This document shows positions 11,144 to 25,160 of a stretch of 64,000 nt of DNA, in pieces. The position numbers were made by a program, and so were the translations under genes. The notes below the pieces were generated by a model. The model made no database searches, was not told where the DNA came from, and worked only from the letters and a program-made list of their open reading frames with translations. The DNA is taken from assembly GCA_034440635.1 (NCBI GenBank), contig JAOTON010001253.1, positions 62,001 through 126,000 of the forward strand. Reading direction: 5' to 3'. Each line of letters begins with the position of its first letter. Position 1 is the stretch's first letter. This stretch comes from Lepas anatifera (taxonomy: Eukaryota > Arthropoda > Thecostraca > Lepadidae).

Positions 11144-11844
11144 GTGAGTGACGCGGAGCAGGGCGGGGTAAGGAATCATTCTCCTGCTAGGCGTCAGCAA
11201 GGATGACGTGAGAAATGTGTTAAACAAGAAGAATATTACTCGTGGAAAACAAAGTGATGTAATTTTAGCAAGATATGACCCTATGTGATGGTGGAACAAT
11301 TTAACAAGTGAGTCTCAGTTTCCCCATGAAATTATATGTTCCAACATGGTTAACATTTTCACGCATAAATTACTGTAGAGAGTTGTAAAATCCAGAAGTA
11401 TAGACATCATGGCGGACAGGTAGTATACAAGTTTTATTACTGATTGGAAGGATATACCTGAAGCCGAAGAATTCGAGTAACTCTCATCTATTTTTCAATT
11501 TCCCCACTGTCACTCAGGATCAGTATCATTTCATGACTCCTTGCAAAGCCTGTCAATACCCTTTTCGGCTGAACCAATGATTAGCCAGTATCAATAAGAA
11601 TCAGCAATCTTATCATTTAATACAAGTATATTCCTTTTAAAATATTAGACTGGATGCTATTGACCAAGAACAAACAATATCATTTTTGCCGTCTTACGGC
11701 ATACTCATTTAGATATTTCATAGTTCATTGTCAAGTTTATTCATATGGAATTTGTAAAATAACTATTTTGTGATATATTAAAAAACCAACACATGTCTCT
11801 GAGAGTAGGTATTGACACTAAAAAGACTGCTCCTTCGTTTACAG
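11144..11844 (+). other. Intron 2
   Basis: About 700 bp of AT-rich sequence runs from gtgagt to a ttcgtttacag acceptor. No repeat family is recognised. The open frame beginning at 11793 only reads into the exon. Confidence 0.7.
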
Positions 11845-11928
11845 ACATTGAAGCTGAGTGTCAAGACGACTTCATGCGAATCATCGTCCACTTCAACGGC
11901 ACCTTCAGCGGTCTGATTTACTCCGCCG
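11845..11928 (+). CDS. ZP-domain protein, exon 3 (start of ZP module)
   Basis: The exon encodes the first strand pair of the ZP-N half: IEAECQDDFMRIIVHF followed by NGTFSGLIYSAG. The opening Cys and the F-x-G-x-IY-x-x-G pattern are hallmarks of the ZP fold. It carries an N-glycosylation sequon (NGT). The donor is GCCG|gtaagg, with one base left over to complete a Gly codon with exon 4. The ZP module is a polymerisation domain of extracellular matrix proteins; in arthropods such proteins sit at the apical membrane and in the cuticle. Confidence 0.92.
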
Positions 11929-12939
11929 GTAAGGGGCTGCTTGTAGCTGGAAATAAATCTGCAGGACCCCTCACTGGCAAGGTGTTACTCGCATAGCATT
12001 GCACTGGTGGGATTAGTCTGAATTCACAACTCAGCACATAGCTTGTACTAACTGAACTAACAGTGCTGGTCATCAGTGCAAAGGTGATTTAACACTGTAT
12101 CTGGCCCTAATTTGCCGCACTCTAGCCCTCGCTGCAGCATATTTTTCGTGTGAAATGCCGTCTCCTGTATACATTTCTGTTAAGTCAGTTCACGCTGGGC
12201 TTAACGCGCCTGCATTTTTGCCCTCACCTCGGCTGGCGAGGAACAACAGTTTGGCTTCTGACACTCCCTGTTGCTAAAGATATTTGCAAAAAATGTCCAA
12301 CTAATCCTTTAGTTTTTACTGTCATTTATGATTACGGATTATTAAAAGTAACCACAATTTTGTCCCGTATAATTATTCTTCCCACATATTTGTGTGGTTG
12401 TTTCCAACCAAATAACAAAAAAAGCAGTTGTTATGATCGAGATCGATCGAATCGTATCGTTGTCATGTATACCCAGAAAGCCAGACATCGGGTTCACGGT
12501 ATTTTGAATCTCTGCAGTCGGGCCACAATGGGTGCAGCACAGGACACAGCTTTTCTCCAAGCGTGAACGCAGTAGCACTACTGACCTAACTAGATAACTT
12601 CCGTATCGGAAACGCAGCAGGGCGTGCAGAGCTCTGTCCCAGAAACCGTGTCAATGTGAGGCGCTGCTCCGCTCTCCAGTATCATAAGGCTCGTTACACC
12701 GCGGGATAGAGGGCGCATCACGCCCGTAACTCCAATGCCGCCACTGCACGCGAGCCTGCTGCTCAGCAGTAACGGGTGCACCCTGGAATGGTCCTAGTTC
12801 GTGGCACGTGCCCACCAGCCCTATCTCCAGAAGAGCCAGAACCAAGCCATGGCGGCGGACTGGGCCGCTGTCGGTGACAATGCGTGGAATGAAGAGGGGC
12901 AAAGCCTCTTGCATCTCATGATTCTTCCAGTATCAGGCT

Positions 12940-12945
<6 letters not shown>

Positions 12946-13016
<71 letters not shown>
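12946..13016. repeat. (AT)n microsatellite
   Basis: A pure AT dinucleotide tract of about 71 bp, in intron 3. Confidence 0.95.
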
Positions 13017-13018
<2 letters not shown>

Positions 13019-14739
13019 AAGACTCTAAAAGGATATGGAGGAGACCGGGAGCTTAATGGTACTTTCATGACTGACATGAAAGGTATCTATCTACGGTTCC
13101 TGTCTTCAAACTTAGTACAATACTGAATTTCTACATCATCAGGGATCAGCCTAGGTAACTATCATTACCATTGTGATTGCACAGGGTTTTGGTAACAATT
13201 GTGCAATAAATCATAGAGGGCTCTGGAGGATTCGGACAGTTTTATAGCCAGATAAAAAGTAAATGTGTAAAAATAAAAAACTCTGGCAGTTGTGAAACTG
13301 GCCTCATATGGTCTTTTCCATCAATTACTTGTCTGACAAGGAAATTGTAAATGCTTCGTTGACACTTGAATAAAACATGGAAGCAAAGCTGTCACCAGTG
13401 TACATACTTATTTTGCTTTCTTTGCCACCGAAATTACTAACGGCTCTGCAGCTACCTCGCTGTATGTTTGACAGTTATTTTTTAGAGTTTTCTGTGACTG
13501 CTCATTATCTCCAGGTTGACAACATGGAAAAGGGTAGCCAAGCCCGTTACTTCCGAGCGTGCACTGCGGCTGTTTTCACTCGCTTCCGACTTCACACCCG
13601 GCTGTGGGTTAGTGCCGGCAGACGACTGTTTCTCACGTGACCTCCGGCTCCGAACAGCCTACGCTTCCGTTACCCAGTGCGAACGCTGCAGAACGCTGCA
13701 GCTTGACGCTATGACTGCAAATGACAAAAGAATGCAGGTGCATGACACATGCCAGTGTCCAGCACTCAGGGCTGGGACAGCTCATGCCATGGAAGGCACT
13801 GCCGAAGTCAGGGGGAGGCGAACTCCCATCGCCTGAAATAAACAATTGAACACTAATCTTATTTGACTATCGGGAAAAAAGACTTGAAACGACAATATTA
13901 TCCTCCCTCAAATCCTGATGCTCCGCTGCCACTGGTACAAGCTGCTTCGTTCTCTTCCGCCTCGGGATTTTCAACTGCATTTTGTTTGAAAGGCCAAAGC
14001 TTCCCTGGGGACAGAGCAGAACAAACATTGTTTTCCTTTGGAGAAGTTAATGCCAAAGCTCATTAAGGTTGTGCCAGCTAAATGCATGGTTTCAGCTCTG
14101 TCCAGATCCCTGCTTATTAGTACATGTTTCGGCTGCATGTTTCAAGGACAAATTACCAAGCGAAACTTCCACTTACTTTGTTCTGTGTAGTCCGTGAAAT
14201 ACGAAGGGTTTTCGGAAGCCTTGAGATTGGCTGCAAATGACAGGATTGTCTCAGCCCAGCGGCCATGCTTCAAGCTCTTCCGACACATCCGGAACCCGAA
14301 ATCGAATAACGACATCGTCTGGTGTGGGTGAAGAGGCCAAAGGAGTTGAAACTTTAAATAAATGACATCGCAACATAAATGACAACTGAAACTTTCTGTG
14401 AAACAAAACCATTTTTTTCAGCTGCAACTTCCTCACCAAATTACGTGTTAGCTTCGTCGCTGCCGGCCTAACATTTGCTGCTGGTCTAACATGTCATATG
14501 ATACCACTGAAAGCCAATAAATATAATGGTACAACTACTGAGATACGTCGTCGAGATTCGATGTAGGGAAATCAATGGCTTTTCACAATTTTACAACAGA
14601 GTCAGAAGGATGTATTCACGTTTCATTATTGTTGTGACGAGCAAAGTAAGCGTGTAACCTAAACCGATCATTCCATCATGCCCAGCGCCATTTTCACGTC
14701 GTTTCCGTCGACTGCTCGGCGTGCTCACACCGTCTGAAT

Positions 14740-14790
14740 CATGACGTCATCACCGAGCCAGCTACGTCACGCTCGTCACACGTCAACGCT
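14740..14790. promoter_or_regulatory. Cluster of CRE/AP-1-like sites
   Basis: A perfect ATGACGTCAT palindrome is followed within 45 bp by TACGTCAC and ACGTCAAC. Three copies of the CRE core in this spacing is more than expected by chance and could be an intronic enhancer. It is not known to be functional. The TGACGTCA core also occurs in the AGGTCA-rich repeats, so a repeat origin is possible. Confidence 0.3.
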
Positions 14791-16035
14791 GGCGCTAGTG
14801 GCTGAGCACTCAGCGAAACCATTATTTTCCGCCGTACGTGCGCCGTGAATGGCGCACCTGCGCCAGGTTTGAGGTGCTACGCATTTGGCTTCGCCAGGTG
14901 TATCGCTTGATCTGATGAGCTGCCTTACTTCACGGATAGACCTGAAGATCTGGTTTATTGATGATTAAAGATAGCGCACTTGTTAACGAGATAGCAGTTA
15001 TAAGCATTTCAAGAGAAAGGTATTTCACTATCATGTCCTAGTGCGTAAATCTTCGTCGATGTTTATCCTACGCTTTAAATTGATTTACAGGAACATGTGA
15101 TATGTAAAAATATTTTATTTGTTGTTAAAACCTACAAGATAGTAGAGTGACATGAAAAATGAGAACCGTACTGTTCACTTTCACAATACCTAAAATTGTG
15201 TATCGTTGCTAATTAAACAAACTGTGCTGTGTTACATCCCAAACAGGTATCTGTCCAAAATGCATCTGGCCAATTTTCTCTTAGAGGAAACCACCATTCG
15301 GAAACATCCCTGGAACCGTTATAACCGCAAAGGAAGCAGATCATTGGCGCCGGCGCCGGCTCGGACACGCTCCTGCTGGCAGAGGGGCACGGCTGGCTGG
15401 CTCGCCTTCCGGCAGCCTGCCTTAACGGCTACCCTGCCAGAGGCCACCTGCCGCCCATGCAAATCTACATGCACTCGCAAATCATTGTCTTGCTTGTTTT
15501 TAAACATGGATCGCTGCGTGCAACATTTACCTTTATGGCCGTAATTTGTTCGCCAACTTTGAGGGCCGCGGAATCCTAAAAAAACATTATGAGCCATGTT
15601 CCCGATGAATTGAGCAGCACATGCCGTTTTGCTCTCACTTGGTAGCAGTAAATAGCTCCCCAAAAATTCACACTGCGTTCATAGTTTTTTTGGTATATTT
15701 GAGTTAAATTTTTTGGCTACTAAAATGGTTTCCAGCGCAAATAAAGTTAAATTTAATGGATATTGTGTCGAAGCTTCAAATGCATTACGAAAAACATTCT
15801 TTAAAATATCGTAGACATGTGCACTACATAAAGATGAAAATGACGAACTCATAATTTCTCGATTGCCTAATGTTTTGTAGGAACTGGGAGTAAAATAGGT
15901 ATGTAGGAACTGGGAGTAAAATTGTTTTTGCGAAAAATTCAATTGGTGAATTTTAGAGAGCTAGGCAGCAAAAGCCCGCGCTACACGTTTTACTGGAAAA
16001 GCCGAGGAGGGAGGAGAGGGAGAGTAAGCAAGCCG

Positions 16036-16975
<940 letters not shown>

Positions 16976-17157
16976 TAATCTCGTTTAAATGGCATTTTAC
17001 GGGTAGACAAGTAACCTGTAAGAAATACACATGTAGCCAAAAACTCCATTAGGAACAGTGCTGCAGATTTGCTTCCCCTTTCACCTGCCTAAGTTCAAGG
17101 CCCGGTGGATTTCCCAAGCAAGGAGCGGTTCGGCTAACCTGGAACCGTTCCAGCAGA

Positions 17158-17225
17158 AAAAGACTTGGCGACGCCATATGACCTTGGCAGTTTGTGTGTT
17201 GATAAGCCCCATAATTATAACTAGT
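17158..17225 (+). repeat. SINE family 1 tail fragment
   Basis: 'TTGGCGACGCCATATGACC' followed by a 'ggcagtttgtgtgttgataagcccc' segment matches the 3' body of the SINE at 35077-35264. The fragment sits less than 30 bp before the acceptor of exon 4. Confidence 0.6.
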
Positions 17226-17252
17226 ATTGACCCGCCTTCTTCGTGTCTCCAG

Positions 17253-17395
17253 GCTACGCCTACGACCCCGGCTGCATCTACATCAACGGCACGGGTCGGA
17301 GCGTGTACGAGTTCCTGATCCAGTTGAACCGCTGCGGCACCCTGGGCGGCAACAACAAGCGCGACGTGGAGAAGCAGGGTCGCGACATCCCCGGG
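17253..17395 (+). CDS. ZP-domain protein, exon 4 (ZP-N half)
   Basis: After the acceptor tcgtgtctccag the exon reads GYAYDPGCIYINGTGRSV, then YEFLIQLNRCGTLGG and NNKRDVEKQGRDIPG, and ends in phase 0 at GGG|gtgagt. It holds two ZP cysteines, another NGT sequon and the YEF-x-IQLNRCGT pattern that I associate with arthropod cuticular ZP proteins. Its 3' partner is 27 kb away, yet the protein junction DIPG-KNFMWNTV looks continuous with the family, so no exon appears to be missing between them. Confidence 0.95.
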
Positions 17396-17460
17396 GTGAG
17401 TGTCTGCTGCTGGGGTCCTGAGCACTCGGATAGTGCTTCCTCGGGTTGAAGATTTATATT

Positions 17461-17477
17461 ATATATATATATATATA

Positions 17478-17528
<51 letters not shown>
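17461..17528. repeat. (AT)n microsatellite
   Basis: An AT tract with one CTCT interruption, about 65 bp after exon 4. The AT-hairpin potential near the donor is high. Confidence 0.9.
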
Positions 17529-17531
<3 letters not shown>

Positions 17532-20500
17532 AGGTTATATAATACAATAACATATACTATTATGTATATATACTGCTATTACTCTGCGTTCCATGTATTT
17601 CGTCAGGTTGTTCTGACTATCTATGTTTGTTGTTTTCTGACACAAATTATAAGATAAAAGATAAACAACAAAAGGTATCTTGTTCTTTTTTACTTGATAA
17701 TGGGACCGAGATGGCCCTGAAACCGGTCGTATAACAAATACAACCTTTGACTTTGTGTAGCACTAAAACTTTCAATAATTTGTGTGTTTTAATAACTAAT
17801 AATAATTCGATAAAATTTAACATAGGTACAATACAACTTTTCCCAATACGATCTGGTAATGACTATGTGAAGAATTAGAATATAATAGATGGTTGGCTAC
17901 ATCGGCGTTAGAAGGTGAAAGACGAGGGGTGACACTTACCTGGAGAACCATGTGGAAATACTCCCGCAAAAATTATGAAACTGGACCAAGGAAGTCTTGT
18001 TTCTTCCAACGCAAATCAACGTGGACTGCCTTGGGTTTAATGAGAGACCTTTTTAGTAATTCAGTGTGTTCAGGTTAACTTTCCTACTGTTCCATTCGCT
18101 CCATCCCAGTCATCGGTAATTTGGGTCCTTCTCTCTTCCATGTTAAAAATATATGGTGATACACCTGATTGGTTGCCATGACCACCACCTGAATTTTTCC
18201 TAGTGTACGTTTTACATTTTTGGTTGCTTATTTATCGCTGCTAGGAACTAGCATCATTTACTATGGTCGGCGGGGTAGTGACCTTGTACCGCAGCAGTAC
18301 GGAGCACTCACCTGGGCCGGCCGTGCTGCGCTCTGAAGCTTATGAAGCAGCACTTGTGCTCGCTCTAGAGGTAAACTGGCGGAACTAATACACACTGAAG
18401 CTGCTGGCGGGCCCCGGACATCAGGCATTTAAGCGAACATGACCCTTTGGCGAGAGGTTGTGGTCACACCTGGGGAACGATAGTAGTGCTCAGTTTTGGC
18501 TGTACATTAGCTGAACAAACTGTGAGGGAATCATACATCTGGGGTGAAACTCAAGCCTTAAGCTGGAAGATGAGAAAAACTTTTTTCAAATGCAATGACT
18601 GGGAGTTAGATCCGTCATTGCAGCTCATTCGATGATTAATTCTGGTGCCATCAGAAACTAGAATGGAAAGGATAAGGAATGCTAAAGGCATTCCTTAAGG
18701 AATGCTAAGGGCATTGTAATGCTAAATGACTGGGTGAAATACCTAACATAAAATACAGTATTCCAGTCAAGGCAGTTTATCCCTAAATGTAAATGTTTTG
18801 CACATATGGACACCAGGTGTAAGAGTTGGGTTACCACCACCTTAGCACTCGTGTGTGGGGTATGCAGTTTGCACTCGTTTCCCAAAGTTTGTCCTGGCAA
18901 AAGCATTACGTCAAACCTGATTAGTCCGCCTTTTGTCGCTTAATTCAGCTGTGACTCAGCTGGAAAGTATTTCAAGCAATAAAAAATAAACAGGCCAAAC
19001 TTGTTAGAACTACGGCAAAGGAAGAGCGTTGTGTTTGTCAGCGTTGTGTAATTAATTTGCACATCTGCTTCCTCTATTTATACTTTTGAAACGTGTTGCG
19101 TGCATCGGTGCAGAAGCGTAAACACAAAAAGTATGCATGAGATGCTGGTTTCCGAGAATCAAGACTCAAATGATTTCATTTGTTGACGAAATCAAGACAG
19201 AGCAGCAAGTTTGCAGCTAAAGTAAAACTTTGTATCATTTCGAGGATTCAAAAGAGCGTAAACATAATATACCTCCTACCTCCTGTGTGAGTTCTTTGAA
19301 AGAAACTTATGACTTCAACAGGCTCCTAGAGCTATCAGGTTTGCATAATTCCGAGAGAACCGAAATCCTTTGTATAACTATTCCTTGGATTCATGTGATG
19401 CAGCAAGCGCCAATGATGCAATATATGTATACATATTTTCAGCTTAGGAATGTAGAAAATGAGCCTCTAACATTAAGGTACTAACTTCTCATAATACTTC
19501 GCGTAGTAAAAAACCGTGAACGTATTAACAAATATCCAAATATTTGAAGAAGAAAACATCTGATGAACCCATCCATGAGGTTACTGACCATCGATTTATG
19601 TACCTCCTCTTCGTAGTCCCGATGAAGAGAAGAGAGACACCATCTCCTCATGGGGAAGTGTCCCATCAAGCAGCCTCAGAAATAATTGAATGGGTAAATC
19701 GCACTACATGAGCTTGCTGATTGTGGCTACTTTCATTCAACCTCCAGGGAGGGGGGAGGGGAAGATGTAAGAACAGGTCTCTGCTTGGGGCTCGCACCCG
19801 AGTCAGATGCGTTGAAAGAGAAAGTTGAGCCACTGCAACACTGCATCTCCTGATATCGACTTAGGCTGTTTGTGCGATTGAGGATGAACTGAAGAAGCTC
19901 GTTCCAATATTAGTGATGCATAACAGCAGGTGCTCCACAGTTATGGGAAGAGTGTGGGTTACAAGTGGGACAGTGGAATTGGTAGGAAGTATCCACATTC
20001 GAAGCGGAACTGTTTAGCCTAAATAGGACTGACTGAGGATAATCACCCAAATGGAGGCAATTGGTCGATCAGTAACTAGCCCACGAGGGGATTTGAGCGT
20101 CCCCCTGCCTTTTGAAACGCTGTATTAACTTTCAAATGTACCCGTTATGAAAATAGTTGTTTGTTTGGGTGGTAGGGAAGGGCTCTCGAAAACAAGTTCA
20201 TTCAAAATTGTAATGGGGCGGCAATGGCTTACACCTTAAGGCTTCTTAAAACATAAGAAAACTCAACTAACAAAGCGACTTAGCTGTAATCGTGATAGGC
20301 AGAGGTTAACTTTAGCGAGGACCACTCTATCATGGTATTTGAATGCGGGGGACGCGTCCTCTAACTGTGGAGCCCTGTGTTACGTCGCCCACCAGATTCA
20401 GACTCAACATATTCAAAGGAGGTTCACACAATCTTCACGTTTTTCTTATCGTGCTCACATAATAAAATATTCAAGTTCTTGCAGTACAAGAAAATAACAA

Positions 20501-21237
20501 TGTATCTAAGTCTAATACACCAAGTTCACATCACATCAATACACCACAAACAAATTTAGATCTCATCTGTTCTGTATGTCTTTTCTCCTACTACAAACTG
20601 CAGACCTGCATAGCGCAATATTAGTGCCGCCTAACTGCCTATTTAGGCAGTGGTGGATACAAGGGGCAGGGCTTGTAGGCGAAAACACCCTCGAAATGTC
20701 AAAGTAACTATAGCAGATGTATAGCCGGAAGCCGTTCTGAAGCGATGGCGGGGGATGCTTGAGCTAACTCCCTCTCCCCCGAAATAAAGTCCTGGTTCAG
20801 CCACTGCCTGTAGGGTAGCGCTCTTTAAAACAGTTATTAAGTTGGGGCTTGGCCTTTCACCCACGGTTGTCTCAAGGTCTGAATCCTCCCCCCGCTCTTT
20901 GTGCCTTAATCGCTGGGAACGCCCCACACTCCATTTAAATCATCGAATACATGTTCAGGAATTCAATTGGAAACTAAGTAACTGAACTCTATTTCACCAA
21001 TCCTAATAAAACTCAATTCACCACTCCTTAAAATAACAAAGAAAAATTCTAATCTATACCACAAATAAGCTCAAGTTTACAGTGAGAAGGTATGGGCGGT
21101 CAGAAGCAAAAAAAAAAAAATGGACAGGCTAGCCCCACAAAATATTCAATGTATTCAGATATTGAATGATTGAGCAGCAAGAGCATAGCATAGTGCTAGA
21201 TGCTGCTACTCAAGAAAAGTTTCAAATGTAAATCATC

Positions 21238-23880
21238 CAGGGACGGCGGATTCCAGGGTGCAAGTGGTGCAGTTGCACCACTCGATTTTTTTCAAGTGGT
21301 GCAAAAGTATCTTTTTGCACCCCTTGTTTTGGCTTTGTCCAGGAGGCGCCCCCTCCCCCGGCCTCAGCCGGCGCCCCCGGCCGGTCAGAGAAAATCAAGC
21401 CTAATTACCGCCTACCTGAAGAGGTAGGATCCTCTGTGATAAATACACATTTTCATATATGAATGGCGCCCCCTTACATCATAGCTGCGCCCTGGGCAGC
21501 AAAATGCGCCCCCTTGAGTAAAGACGCCCCTCTGGGTAGCATAGGCGCCCTTGGATAGCGTAGGCACCTCCTGGACAGCCGAGGTGCCTCCGAAGAAGAG
21601 AAATGGCGCCCCTGGATATCACATGCGCCTCCTGGACAGCAAAAGGCGCCCCCGCAGAGAATTGGCGCCCCCTGGATAAAATAGGCGCCCTTGGGTATGA
21701 AAGGCGCCCCCTGGAGAGCAGAGGTGCCTCCTGGAGAGAAAAAGACGCCCCCGGAGAACAACGGCGGCAGGGACGGCGGATTCCGTGGGACAGGGTCTGC
21801 AGTTGCACACCATGAAAAATGTTGGTGTGCAAAAGTATCTTCTCGCACACCTGGTTTTGACCTAGTCCAGAGAGGCGCCCCCGCCCCCACGGATTTGGGT
21901 GGCACCCCCGGATTTTTCCGGCGCCCCCGGCCGGTCAGAGAAAATCAAGCCTAATCACCGCCTACCTAAAGAGGTAGGATCCTCTGTGAAAAATACATTT
22001 TCATACATGAATGGCGCACCTTGACATCAAAGCTTCGCCCTGGAAAGCATTAGGCACCCCCTTGAGTAAAGGCGCCCCTCTGGATAGCATAGGCGCCCTT
22101 GAAAAGCGTAGGCGCCTCCTGGACAGCTGAGGCGCCTCCGAAGAAGAGAAACGGTGCCCCTAGATATCACATGCGCCCCCTGGTTAGCACAGGCATCCCT
22201 GGACAGCAAAAAGGCGCCCCCCCGCAGAGAAAAGGCGCCCCCTGGATAAAATAGGCGCCCTTGGATAAGAAAGGCGCCCCCTGGAGAGCAGAGGTGCCTC
22301 CTGGAGAGAAGCCCCCCCCGAGAGCAACGGCGGCAGGGACGGCGGATTCCGCGGGACAGGGTCTGTAGTTGCCCACCATGAAAAATGATGGTGTACAAAA
22401 GTATATTTTCGCACACCTGGTTTTGAAATGGTCCGGAAGGGCGCCCCCCTCACGGATTTGGGCGGCGCCCAAGGATTTGGCTGGCGCCCCCGGCCGGTCA
22501 GAGAAAATCAGGCCCAATCACCGCCTACCTGAAGAGGTAGGATCCTCTGTGAGAAAGGCATTTTCATATATAAATGGCGCACCTTGACATCAAAGCTGCG
22601 CCCTGGAAACCAAAAAAGGCGCCCCCTTGAGTAAAGGCGCCCCTCTGGATAGCATAGGCGCCCTTGGAAAGAAAAAGGCGCCCCTAGACAGCAAGAGACG
22701 CCCCTGGATAGAAAAAGGCGCCCCCAGTAGAGGAGTAACGACGCCCCTGGATAGTATAGGCGCCCTCTGGTTAGCACAAGCACTCCTGTACACCAAAAAG
22801 GCGCCCCCCCATAAAGAAAAAGGCACCCCCTCTGGATAGCATAAGCTCCCTTGAATAGCAAAGGCGCTCCCTGATGAGCAGGGGTGGAAGGGACGGCGGA
22901 TTCCGCGGGACAGGGTGTGCAGTTGCGAACCTTGAAAAAATGATGGTGTACAGAAGTATATTTTTGCACACCTGGTTTTGACCTCGTCTGGGGAGGCCCC
23001 CACGGATTTGGGTGGGACCCCCGAATTTGGCCGGCGCCCCCGGCCGGTCAAGAGAAAATTAGACACATCGCCTGTCTGAAGAGGTAGTACCCTCTGTGTA
23101 AAATAAAATACACTTTCAAATATGAATGGCGCCCCCTGACATCAAAGCTGCGCCCTGGACAGCAAAAGGCGCCCACCCCCTTGAGTAAAGGCGCCCCTCT
23201 GGATAGCAAAGGCGACCCCTAGACAGCAGAGGCGGCCCTGGACAGAAAAAGGCACGCCCAATTGAGGAGTAACGACACCCCTGGATAGCATAGGCGCCCT
23301 CTGGTTAGCACAGGCACTCCTGTACACCAAGAGGCGCCCCCCCATAGAGCAAAGGCACCCCTCTGGATATCATAAGCTCCCTTGAATAGCAATCGCGCTC
23401 CCTGGACAGCAGGGGCGCCCTCTGGATAGGATAGGCGCCCTCAAAACAGCAAATACGCCCTTTGATACTAAAAGCGCCCCAGATAGCAGAAGCGCCCCAT
23501 GGACAGAAGACACCCTCTGGATAGCATAGGCACCCCTGGACGGCAGAAGCGCCCCTAAAGAAAAGCAACGGCACCCCGGGATAGCATATGCACCCCTGGT
23601 TAGCACAGGCACCCCTGGACAGCAAAAGGCGCCCCCCGCCTTCTGAGTAAGGGATCCGGGCCTCTGGATAGCATAGGCGCCCCTGGATAGCGCAGGCGCC
23701 TCCTGAACAGCAGAGACGCTTCCGAAGAAGATTAACGGCGCCCCTGGATATCATATGCGCCCCCTGGTTAGCACAGGCACCCCTGGATAGCAAAAGGCGC
23801 CCCCCCCGGAGAGAAAAGGCGCCCCCTCTAGAAAGAATAAGCACTCATAGATAGGAAAGGCGCCCCCTGGAGAGGAAAGC
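21238..23880. repeat. GGCGCC macrosatellite-like array with repeated hAT-like end
   Basis: Four tandem monomers start with a common end (CAGGGACGGCGGATTCC or close) at about 21238, 21768, 22333 and 22888, giving periods near 530-565 bp. Each monomer has a unique core of about 250 bp: a 'gttgcac/ccaccatgaaaaat' segment, a GGCGCCCCCGGCCGGTC segment and a GCCTACCTGAAGAGGTAGGATCC segment. A minisatellite of roughly 20-28 bp built on 'GGCGCCCCTGGATAGCATA' follows. The last minisatellite block extends to about 23880 without another core. The long open frames on both strands are artefacts of this periodicity. Confidence 0.75.
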
Positions 23881-24149
23881 AGAACATTTTTTAAGGAAAA
23901 CTCAGTGGGGGGGGGATTTTCTTGTGCTGGCCATTATAATGTCTTCGGGGGATCAAATCCCCATTTGGGGGGGTGTTAATAAAATTTAGACGTGCTAGTG
24001 TTAAAAAATGTCTCCTAATTTTTGTTATTCCATATTCTAAAGATTAGAGATGCTGCCCATGACTGCGAGTTTTTTCGACGGAAAAAGGCCAAACCGGGTT
24101 TGAGAAAAGGCCAAAAGGGTCAAATTTTATTTGCACAAAAACATCATGT

Positions 24150-24515
24150 TTTTTATAAATTTCGTCCAAGTTCTTCCCAGTATGGCTGTTGGAGTCTGAG
24201 TCTCACTAAAGTCCTCAAGAGACTTGTCACGGAGACCCCTACCCCACCACCCGAACGAGTAACGCCCACAATGAAGGGTTGATTTAGAAGCCAAAGTTTA
24301 ACCTCACACAAAGCACAGGGATGGCCGCCTCGCCCAGGTCACCCTCTCATCAGCCAGTTGCCAGCCGACCTACGTCGGGCAAACGATTGAGCGCCGGAGC
24401 GTCTCAGGGGAACAGATCCCAAGCCTGGACATGCACTGCCACTGCATGCTTTCTTAGCAGCGGGCCGGAGCCCGACGCTTTACCAACTGAGCAACCGGGG
24501 TGGCCAAATGGCCAA
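24150..24515 (-). repeat. SINE family 2, copy b
   Basis: The reverse complement aligns with the copy at 3570. The head gives 'GTTGCTCAGTTGGTAAAGC' (a good tRNA-like box A) and the body gives 'GACGCTCCGGCGCTCAAT', 'CAACTGGCTGATGAGAG' and 'TGAGACTCAGACTCC'. This copy keeps the clearest tRNA-like head of the three. Confidence 0.6.
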
Positions 24516-24849
24516 ATAAATACCACAAAAGCCATGTTTGAGGCTAAAACGACCCCTACCGCTTGTCATAAACCCACAGAAAAAGACAGAGCACTCTTGT
24601 ATCACTGCAGTGAACAGTGCACTGTATAAAACTAAATGTTGATAATTTGATATTGACTTGACGAGATATTTTTAGCACACTGCCCATCTCATAAGAAGCC
24701 AGGAGTGCCCTTCCAATCCCGTGTGGCGACCCAATGATTTTATCCACAAACTAAACAATTTGTTAGCATCATCAATTATCTTGACAGCACCACTCCCCGC
24801 TAACATTTGATATCTTCCTGCTTTTTCTGTGAATTGTTTGCTCTTGAAC

Positions 24850-25160
24850 AGTGACGGATCCATAGGCAGATCCAGGATTGCCAACCAGAGGGGGGCACCT
24901 TCCCGGGGGCGCCATCCGGAGTAGGGGGCGCCACTTTTGACCGGAAAAACCTACCAGGTGGGCGTAAATCCTATCGGTGAGCACCGATTTTCGCATCCTG
25001 GGAGGAGGGTGTGAAGCGCCATTTCAGGCGAGTGCCATCGACCTTTCAGGGGGCACCATGACCATTTCAGGGGGCGCCGAGGATCGATGGGGGGCTGCAT
25101 CTGCCCCTCCCCTCTGCCCCCTGGATCCGCGTGTGGGCGGATCTAGAATTTTGGTAAGTG
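24850..25160. repeat. Degenerate GGATCC/GGCGCC-rich repeat remnant
   Basis: The sequence contains 'GACGGATCCATAGGCAGATCC' near 24850, GGGGGCGCC repeats and 'CCCTGGATCCGCG..GGCGGATCTAG' near 25120-25145. These recall the CAGTGGCGGATC ends of hAT-like elements such as 62124-62506. Segments after 25130 also resemble the minus strand near 31130-31250. No clean ends or target duplication were found. Confidence 0.4.

Noticed and set aside
12801..13019. Ile-Tyr repeat frames (also at 17278-17657, 33978-34331 and 52350-52663)
   Set aside because: These come only from (AT)n microsatellites.
21474..23844. Many overlapping Gly/Arg/Ala-rich frames on the minus strand, up to 179 codons
   Set aside because: They follow the GGCGCC array period, occur in several frames at once and have no domain.
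21238..23880. CRISPR-like regular repeats
   Set aside because: Units vary in length and sequence, there are no constant repeats with unique spacers, and the window is eukaryotic.
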